Part shown: one piece after another, positions 56,525-64,000 of the stretch | How positions within the stretch are numbered: the stretch's first letter is position 1 | Layout: each line of letters begins with the position of its first letter | Source of the DNA: Rhizophagus clarus | Lineage: Eukaryota; Glomeromycota; Glomeromycetes; Glomerales; Glomeraceae | Direction of reading: 5' to 3' | Length of the DNA: 64,000 nucleotides | NCBI GenBank assembly: GCA_015698045.1 | Contig: BLAL01000194.1 | Coordinates: 1,736,001-1,800,000, forward strand | The notes under the pieces: generated by a model | The model's database searches: none | What the model was told of the DNA's origin: nothing | What the model saw: only the letters and a program-made list of their open reading frames with translations | Program-made: the position numbers and the translations under genes

Positions 56525-57516
56525 ATGTACAATGATCTTTCGAACGAGGAACTTTTCGGCCCTAGTGACTACTCAGAGACTAGTGATTCAGAAAGTAATA
56601 ACGAAGTATCACCATGTTCATTTAATGAACCGATTAATAACATATCTTACACAACTTTCCCGTCAATATCTGGATTAATTCTTTATGAAAACCTTTTATC
56701 TCACAAACAACAAAATGAGTTAATTAACGGTATTGTAGAAGCTAACTATTTTGATAATCCGGAATCAAATCAGGCAATGTGTTTTGGCACATTACCATCA
56801 TTTCTTCTTAATGCTATTGAAATTATTTCTCGCGTACCTGGACTTTTTCCTGATGAAATTCAGAACAGGGAACCTTTATTCGATCAGGCTTGTGTTTAAT
56901 TAATCTTGTGAAAGAATTATAGAATAAAGAAGCTAAATCGTTAAAATATTTCATAGATTTGAATTGAAAAATATTCCATTTCTACTAATTAAATTTTCTT
57001 ATTATAAATACAGTCAATCATCAATTTATATAAACCAGGAGAAGGTATTGCAAGTCATGTGGATTTACCAAGGTAAAGACGATGGTTGTTCTTTTAATTA
57101 TGTAAATAATTTGAATTTAATGTTACTTTTTTTTTATCAGATTTGAAGATGGGATTGTAGTCATATCATTATTATCATCTTGCGTAATGCAATTCAAACC
57201 CTTATCTGTTATTGAGCAGGGTGATGATAACAATGATAACGCTAGTTATTATAACAAGTTTAAAGATATTCAAAATACTGATGAACCGATACCAATAATA
57301 CTTAGACCAGGATCCGTTCTTGCTCTTAGTGGGTCATCTAGATATAATTGGACTCACGGAATAGAAGAGAATGAGATTGATGAGGCTGGGGATGAAAAAA
57401 TCATTCGTAACATTAGAGTATCTGTGACTTTAAGAAAAATGAAACAGGATCAATTATTATTAAATAAAGATGATTCAAACTCATTTTCTCTCGAGGTTAA
57501 AAAACGTGAACACTAA
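56525..57516 (+). CDS. AlkB-like 2-oxoglutarate/Fe(II) dioxygenase
   Basis: Three exons 56525-56893, 57014-57072, 57141-57516 (804 nt, 267 aa), in phase; the first donor is GTTTAA, the second GTAAAG. Oxidative removal of alkyl groups from nucleic acid or protein is the family reaction. Residues 1-40 are acidic and Ser-rich. The catalytic fold shows SIINLYKPGEGIASHVD with the HxD iron ligands, RFEDGIVVISLLSSCVMQF, the distal His in SGSSRYNWTHGI, and the 2-oxoglutarate Arg in NIRVSVTLRK. The NLYKPGEGI..HVD..FEDGI pattern and the SRYxWTHGI block most resemble the AlkB domain of ALKBH8, a tRNA modification enzyme, but no RNA-recognition or methyltransferase domain is attached, so the substrate is open. 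An extra loop of about 35 residues sits before the distal His. Confidence 0.88.
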
Positions 57517-57878
57517 ATTGCAATTAAATTTAAAAAGCTTTTTTTTTTATTTATTATTAGATATGCAAAGCAGTAGAAATTTGTAGAAAAAACTATTTGC
57601 AATAATTTAAGAGAACGAACTTGCAGTATGTAATTATGAATTTCACTCATACTGAAGAAAATCATTCTTTTTTTGAATATTTACAAGATATAATAGTATA
57701 TAGCAAATAGCTGGATTGATGTAATAAAAAAAAAGTTGTAAATATTACATTTATTTTAAATATATAATTGACAATAATTCTAATTGATTTTAATTTTAAG
57801 AAATTGTATTTAAAAAGACAAAAATAATACAAAAAAAGTGCACAATCTTTAACTTACCTTCAAATAACAATTTTTAAT
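57517..57878. other. Convergent 3' intergenic region
   Basis: 362 bp between the stop codons of the AlkB-like (plus) and cap-binding (minus) genes; AT-rich, no further gene. Confidence 0.6.
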
Positions 57879-60800
57879 TTATGACAAATCTTCAACGACA
57901 GAAGCATCCTTCATACGTCCAAACGCCTTAATCATATCGATTACACTTGCGATAATTGGATTAGTTTTAGTATCCAATGGATCAATAATAACGGTTTCCA
58001 ATGTTACCATAAATGTTGACATTTGAGGTTGATACTTTTTCACAAAGTAAAATGTTAGTTTATTTATTATAAAAAAAAATAATTATGAGAAAAATTAACT
58101 TACACATCGTCCAATTTCCTTGAAAAATCCATATGCCCACCAGAACCAATATTGTGACATAGGATCTTGAATATCTTGTTCGTTATATTCTTTTAGTTTA
58201 TCATCAAGCATTCCAACAAATAAATTAACCAGAGCTAACAAAACTTCCTTCTGTTCTCTAGTCACATTGCTCAACGTATTTTCAAGACTACGTAATTCTT
58301 CAACATTAACCTTTTTATCCACTGTAAAATAAGAAACATACTTAATTTTGTTATTATATAATAAACAAAAAAAATATCTATATCAATAAATAATTCGCAC
58401 CGTCACTTGTTATATCAATAATATCGGAATCCGTGTTTGGATTTGTCAAACTATCAAGCTTATATTGAACTTGTTTGACTCGTGATATAACTTTATTTAT
58501 GGTGTTCTTCATAATTTCCCACATATATGACCTAGAAAGTTATAAAATGATTAAAAAAATATAAATCCATATTTTTTTTCACTAATGATTTTATCTAATC
58601 ATAACTCACTTAGTAACTTCTGTTTCCATCTCTTTCGTGAATAACCACGTTATTATAGAACTGGCATCAATGACTCGATAATTTAATAACTTATCAAGAA
58701 GAATACCCAAGAACTAAAAAAAAAACTAAATAAATTAGTTGTCTTGATTAATAAATCGACGAATAAAACTCATACCTGAGTGTTTCTTTTCCAAAATTCT
58801 GCGACAATTTTGACCGTATTTAATTTATCTTCAGGAGTCTCATTTAAAGATTGAAGAATTGGTAGATACCTAAATCAATGAATTTATTTTGTATTTGATA
58901 TCATGATTTGTGTATTTTATTTTGATAAATATCATGTCGTACCTTTCAATAACATTAAGCACGTGACTAAAACTCTTACACCCTTGCATTAGCACACACT
59001 GAACAAAAACATCACGTATAGTTTGATCATGTTCTTTTGGAGGTATTTCTGCGACTATCTCTTTAAAATATGCTTGTACATCTTCATTGGAGGCCCTTTT
59101 TCGAATTTTTCCTAATAAAGTCTCTGCCAAATCGTGTAAGGGATGGGCTATTAAAAAGTAATATTAAAGATATGTATTAAAAATTTGATCTATTTATTGC
59201 ATAAATATAAGATAAATTTAAGGCAAAGATTAAGAATTTAATATTACTAGAATCTTCATATTTAAAATTAGTGGATGGTTCTATCGGAAAAATGGACGAA
59301 AACTCGTCCGGAATAGTAGATTTGATCCTTTCATAATAACTGTAGCGTACCATCTTTTGGAATGTTTCTCGTAAGAAACATACTTTTGGATGTAAAGGAT
59401 CTAATTGTAAAGCACTCTCCCTGATATCAATGGAAAAAATTCAGTCAAATATTCTTTTTTTTATAACAACATAAAAATTAGCTTAGGCTTACCAGTCTTT
59501 CCAATTCCATATAAAACTGAAATTACTTAAATGATGACTAAACCAATTCCAGAATCTATAGCAGCACTCTACATCCATAACATCGACACGATCAAATAAA
59601 ATTCCTATGGCCTTACCGAGGTAAAAATTCGCCATTAAAAAAAAAAAAATGATATAAAATCAAGGAATTATAAAAAAAAAATTTTTTTCGCAAATAATTA
59701 TTATATGAAATCATTTGTTAATAAAGGATATCACAGGCGGAAATGTTTCGTGCATAATCTTGCAAACTTCAGTTAGAAGTGAATGATAATATATGTGTTT
59801 ATATTTTGGCTGTGGTAATTGGAAGATATTCTTGAACGTGGCCTATATTACAAAAGACAATATCATGGAATATTTCTTGAATCAAAATAACTATATGTTG
59901 AGAACTGTACCTACCTCGACGACAATTTGTTCAAGCTGAAAATTTGCGGTAATATTTTTATTTGAATTAGATGTATCTACTAAGGGCAGGTTATCATTAT
60001 TCCAATTATTGGAAAATGAATCTTCTTCGGTATCCATTTTCATTTCTGATTCAACTTTAACATCGGTTTTTGTTGCTGAAATAGTTGTATCTTTGCCAAT
60101 AAAAGTGTCTGGCGCAAAACAGTACGGAAGATCTTTTAGATATTTTGCGCAGTCCTTACGATTTACTTCCATAATATCAATAATATCATCAACCACATCA
60201 TTGATAATAAAATATGCTATGTCTAATATGTCAGGTTCTTTTATTGACTTTTTTTTTGTTATTAAATTAAAGGAAATTTATAAATTAAATATTACTATCA
60301 TGACAATCTTGCTACAAAATAAATATAAACGAACCTCATCATCTAAGCCAACGAAAATTCGGAACAACGTGATCGGTAAAGAATTATTCATTCCACCAAA
60401 CTCTTGTGGTACAACGAACTTTTCTACTTCATGCTATTTTTTTAAAAAGTGAATGTTAAAATTATTAAAGCTCCTTAATGTTAAATGAAAAGTTTTTGAA
60501 AAAAAAAGACATGTAACGAACTTGGTCTGCAGTTATCAGTACACCATCATATTCTGACCAAGGTTTCAAAAGGTTTGGGCACTAGCAAAATATAATAATA
60601 TATTTTAGTATCATATTAAAGAAAGAACAAACGTAAAGTCGTGTATCAATCATATAAAATAGAAATTATCTTACCACCCAATCATTATTTTTCAAGTTCT
60701 GGATTTGGGTCCATAAGAGTTCCAACATCTTGGAAGAATAATAAAAAAAATTGTTTCAATACGTAATGTTATTGAGTGGTAAAAAAAAAAAAAAAAAAAA

Positions 60801-62290
60801 AAGTTTTTTCATCATGTAGTGTATACATAATCAAAAACAAATCCAAATCCAATCAAACGCGCCGGAAATAAATATCTATACGTAGATGGGTATCCGCTCA
60901 GATAACACTAATTTTAAAGAATACATTAAAGTGGAAGAACTCTTACATCTTGTTGTTCATATGGTACGTTGGGTCCAACGTAAGGTTGAATGGATTTTCG
61001 AACAACCGATCCATCTATATCCAATATAGTTCGTTCTCTAGCATAGAAATATCGTTCAATTTTTGCCAACATGCTTTCTAAAACATCCGGACATCTCTCT
61101 CGAAGCCTTGTTGCCACCTAAAATCATAAATACTTTACTAATAAACATAAAAATAAAATTATATATTTGAAACAATTTTTACACTTACATAAGGTAATGA
61201 GGCTAAAACAATATACACAATTGTGTCCGCACGAGACTGTTTGAAATAAAACTCAATTATACATTATCTAGCGTCAGAATTAATTATATAATATATTATA
61301 AAATTATACCATTTTTAAATTTTGTTCATCAAGAGCTGTTAATAAATCATCATAAATATCCAACATAGTTCTAGGTGATATAACATTAGCGTTTGTCAAT
61401 TCTCCAAAAAATTTGAGCTTTTACCGATTATGATTGAATTAATGAAAGTTCAAATATTATTGTTAATATTATAAAAGTTAAATAAGAAAAAATAATAATA
61501 ATAATAATCAAATATCTTACAGATAATTTTGCTCCACGCCAATTTCCTTCATTCAAACACTGTTGCAAAGTCTGCGTTGTCATTTTTACGACCTTAACGC
61601 CAACGTCAGATCGCGTGACGTTCACAAGGCCAATAAGAGTACCATAAATATACGACTTCATTGGTAACTCCATGAAGCTGAATATGTAAAGTTTTTTTTT
61701 AATATAAAATTATTTTGATCAAAAAATGAATTGACTCAAAATAAACAAATACCAATTCTTTATGGTCTTCAGTACATGAGTCTCAAGTTTCGAATATTCA
61801 TTTTTTAAAATACTGGCAACCTTATCAATATTCGTGGTTATTTCTTTTGGTGTCATCTAATAATAAATGTTAATTAATTAAATCCGAGAAAGAAAAGTCA
61901 AATTTGACTTACACTAAATCTATAATTTTACCTTGTCACCCAAAATAATAAGGAGAGTTGTCAATCTTTTCTCGGGACTATCTTCTGCAGGTGGTTGTTC
62001 TTGAACTTCGATATAACTTCTACCACGATCCCGATTTCTTCGTTCACGGCCACCACTTCGACGATCATCGTCTAATGTAAAAAATAGGTTGTGTATCTAC
62101 AAAATTTTAAAATAGAAACCGAGATTACAAGTATTCAATGAACATACCTCTATATCTCTTTTTGCCACCTGGACAAATTTATTAAAAGTTGATCAGTATT
62201 TGCTCTTATATTCAGATCAAAGTTATAAGAAAAAGTAATAAAATTTGGTTAATATTTACTCTCTCTCCGATTTCCTCGTTCATGATCCAT
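57879..62290 (-). CDS. Nuclear cap-binding protein subunit 1 (CBP80)
   Basis: Large subunit of the nuclear cap-binding complex, which with CBP20 binds the 5' cap of Pol II transcripts and promotes splicing, 3' processing and export. Twenty-one exons from ATG 62288-62290 to TAA 57879-57881 give 2634 nt, 877 aa, every junction in phase. The N-terminus is Arg/Asp/Gly-rich with a basic nuclear-signal-like stretch (GKKRYRDDDRRSGGRERRNR). The MIF4G domain covers about residues 60-280 (LPMKSYIYGTLIGLVNV, FFGELTNANVISPRTMLDIY, RERCPDVLESMLAKIERYF). The later MIF4G-like repeats include CCYRFWNWFSHHLSNFSFIW, LDPLHPKVCFLRETFQKMVR, LLDKLLNYRVIDASSIITWL and PMSQYWFWWAYGFFKEIGR. An acidic insert (DTEEDSFSNNWNNDNLPL) splits the middle. 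Length is slightly above animal NCBP1. The intron before exon 14 uses an acceptor in GGTAAG; two donors are GTTCGT. Confidence 0.93.
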
Positions 62291-62626
62291 TTTTTACGTT
62301 TTTCTATTATTTGAAAAGAACTTTTGAACACACAAAATTGACGGGAGTTGGTCAAGCTATATTTGGCAAATTTTGCTGCGGATCGTGGGATCATGATGAT
62401 TGGTTAAAAGAACGATGATTATCTGTCGATCTTATCAGTAAAAAATTATAAAAGCAGTTGAAAATCAAAAAAAAAAAAAGAATTTTCAATTTTTTTTTTT
62501 TTTTTTGCAACTTTTCGCAAGTTTAAATGTTTTCTTTTTTTTCATATTTATATACTTAGAATAAATAAACTATATTTTTCACAGATAATCTAAATAATTC
62601 TGATTGAATTCATATCAACTTTTTTG

Positions 62627-62663
<37 letters not shown>

Positions 62664-63362
62664 CTTGAAAAGACAAGAAACAATTAATTTTATTATTTTT
62701 AATATTTTAATATAAAATAAATTGTATATTTATAAATTTTATATATTGTAAACTAATTCACAATATCTATTGTTAAAAGATATGTTGTAATGTTGATAAA
62801 TAAATAAAATTTTTAATAATAATGGATTTATTAATAAATATGTATAAATAACATCTAATTCACCCAAAAGTATAGTATGGGTCAGTTTTGTTTTTAAAAT
62901 AAATATAGATGTAAGATTATCATTTTAGATTTAAGATCATGATCCGCAGCAAGTAATACTTTTTCATCACGAAAAAACTTTTCACCGCAGTAAATGTATA
63001 CTTTCATTTTTTTTTATCACTTGTCACATGAGAAAAATTTCTTTGTCAAAGCGTGGGAATTTAAAGCGGCTATTTTTTACCCCAAAATAGTGATATAAAT
63101 ATATGATACGATGGATGATAAATTTTTAACCAAAAATATCAAATGAAAAGAGACATCATTCTTTTTGCACCTCAAGATTGGAAGAAAAAAAAAATCGCGT
63201 GACGAAATTATAATTAATAAAATTCTCACCCCCTTTTTTTAATACATGTACGAATGGTAATTTACTAAATTTGTATTCACTCGTGAAAATAAATATTATT
63301 GGGGGATAGAGGAAATTTTTGGACTTAATATATAAATAACAAGTAACTGTATTGTATGACCC

Positions 63363-63411
<49 letters not shown>

Positions 63412-64000
63412 TATTTTTTTTTTTTTATTCGCTAATAATTACTTCGGAGTTTAATCGCGCACAAACCACTTATCTCCTATTTTGTTTGAAGCGCAAAAAG
63501 GATTTACGAGGGAAAAAAAGTAATATTGTCAAATCAAATAAATGCATTAAAATTGATCGATAAGTTGGAAAAAATATCATTCTCTAATCAACAAAATTTT
63601 TGTTGATTACGAGAAAAAAAAAATTTTTTTTTTTATAGTTTTTACGCCTATCATTAATATTTATTATTTTTAACCTTATTTCGACTAGTGTTTAAATGCT
63701 CAAAGAAAATCCTTCTCGGGCATGCGAAAATTTTGTGCATATAAACTAAAAATAAAAATAATTTGCTGATCAAATTTTTTTTTTTTGCGATAAGACTGCG
63801 GTCAATATGTAGGATAGGGACGATGACGTTGCAATCTATTTAAATTGGAACGGGAACTTAATATTTATTGAAACATAGGACAGTTTAACACGGGAGTGAC
63901 TCCTTATATACAATAACGGAGAGTACTGAAATATGATTAGTTATTACTATGTTTCTCAACAAAATTTAGTGCGCTTATAACGAAGAGAGAAAAAATAAAT
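62291..64000. other. Upstream region of the cap-binding gene, poly(T) tracts
   Basis: Contains the promoter of the minus-strand cap-binding gene next to 62290. Two long T runs occur, near 62628-62663 and about 63366-63409 (about 44 T). Short islands such as 63420-63480 and 63790-63960 are less AT-rich and might belong to a gene beyond the window, but no frame was recognised. Confidence 0.5.

Noticed and set aside
1-64000. tRNA, rRNA, CRISPR or bacterial-type operon features
   Set aside because: None seen on either strand; gene structure is spliced and eukaryotic.

Overview
The window looks like a fungal nuclear genome of the arbuscular-mycorrhizal (Glomeromycotina, Rhizophagus-like) type. 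It is very AT-rich, its genes carry many short introns (about 50-110 nt, GT-AG), and gene islands are separated by tens of kilobases of nested transposons. This placement is an inference from composition, gene style and a retained presenilin; no marker gene fixes it. I saw no rRNA, tRNA or CRISPR.

Host genes. A six-exon PLP enzyme, cystathionine beta-lyase, sits alone at 11.7-13.5 kb (minus). A compact island at 52.5-62.3 kb holds a coiled-coil protein resembling mitochondrial ribosomal protein mS26 (plus), an 11-exon presenilin (minus) that is immediately preceded by, and may be spliced to, a MYND zinc-finger exon, an AlkB-like 2OG-Fe(II) dioxygenase (plus, divergent from the MYND exon), and a 21-exon nuclear cap-binding protein subunit 1 (minus). 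The exon models of the lyase, presenilin, AlkB and cap-binding genes were built by hand and keep frame from start to stop.

Mobile DNA. From 0.04 to 11.2 kb there are low-complexity tracts, MITE-like elements and a 13-unit tandem array whose units look like tiny exon plus intron. From 15.5 to 26.8 kb lies a decayed lysine/glutamate-rich coding region (minus), split by a hAT-type MITE, a second exon/intron-like array and another TIR element; next to it is a poly(A)-ended retroposed sequence into which a hAT transposon has jumped.

The centre (27.1-51.1 kb) is dominated by two copies of one about 4.7-kb CACTA-type element in opposite orientation (27135-31863 and 34763-51139), each with 3-bp target duplications and each carrying a small four-exon Myb/SANT-like gene and an exon/intron-like array. 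The second copy was invaded by a LINE of about 8.4 kb (ORF1 with CCHC; ORF2 with endonuclease, RT, RNase H and a C-terminal Cys/His motif). That LINE was then invaded by a 3.3-kb Tc1/mariner element with an apparently intact four-exon DD34E transposase and a decayed cargo gene ending in a SAM-like domain. All three levels have recognisable ends and target duplications.

The most unusual signal is a class of tandem repeats, in three sequence families and at least seven places, in which each unit has a 5' splice donor, a branch-point-like motif and a polypyrimidine-AG acceptor around a roughly 24-42 nt 'exon'. A second theme is that decay of the transposon genes is almost wholly by transitions, in places clearly by CG to TG or CA.
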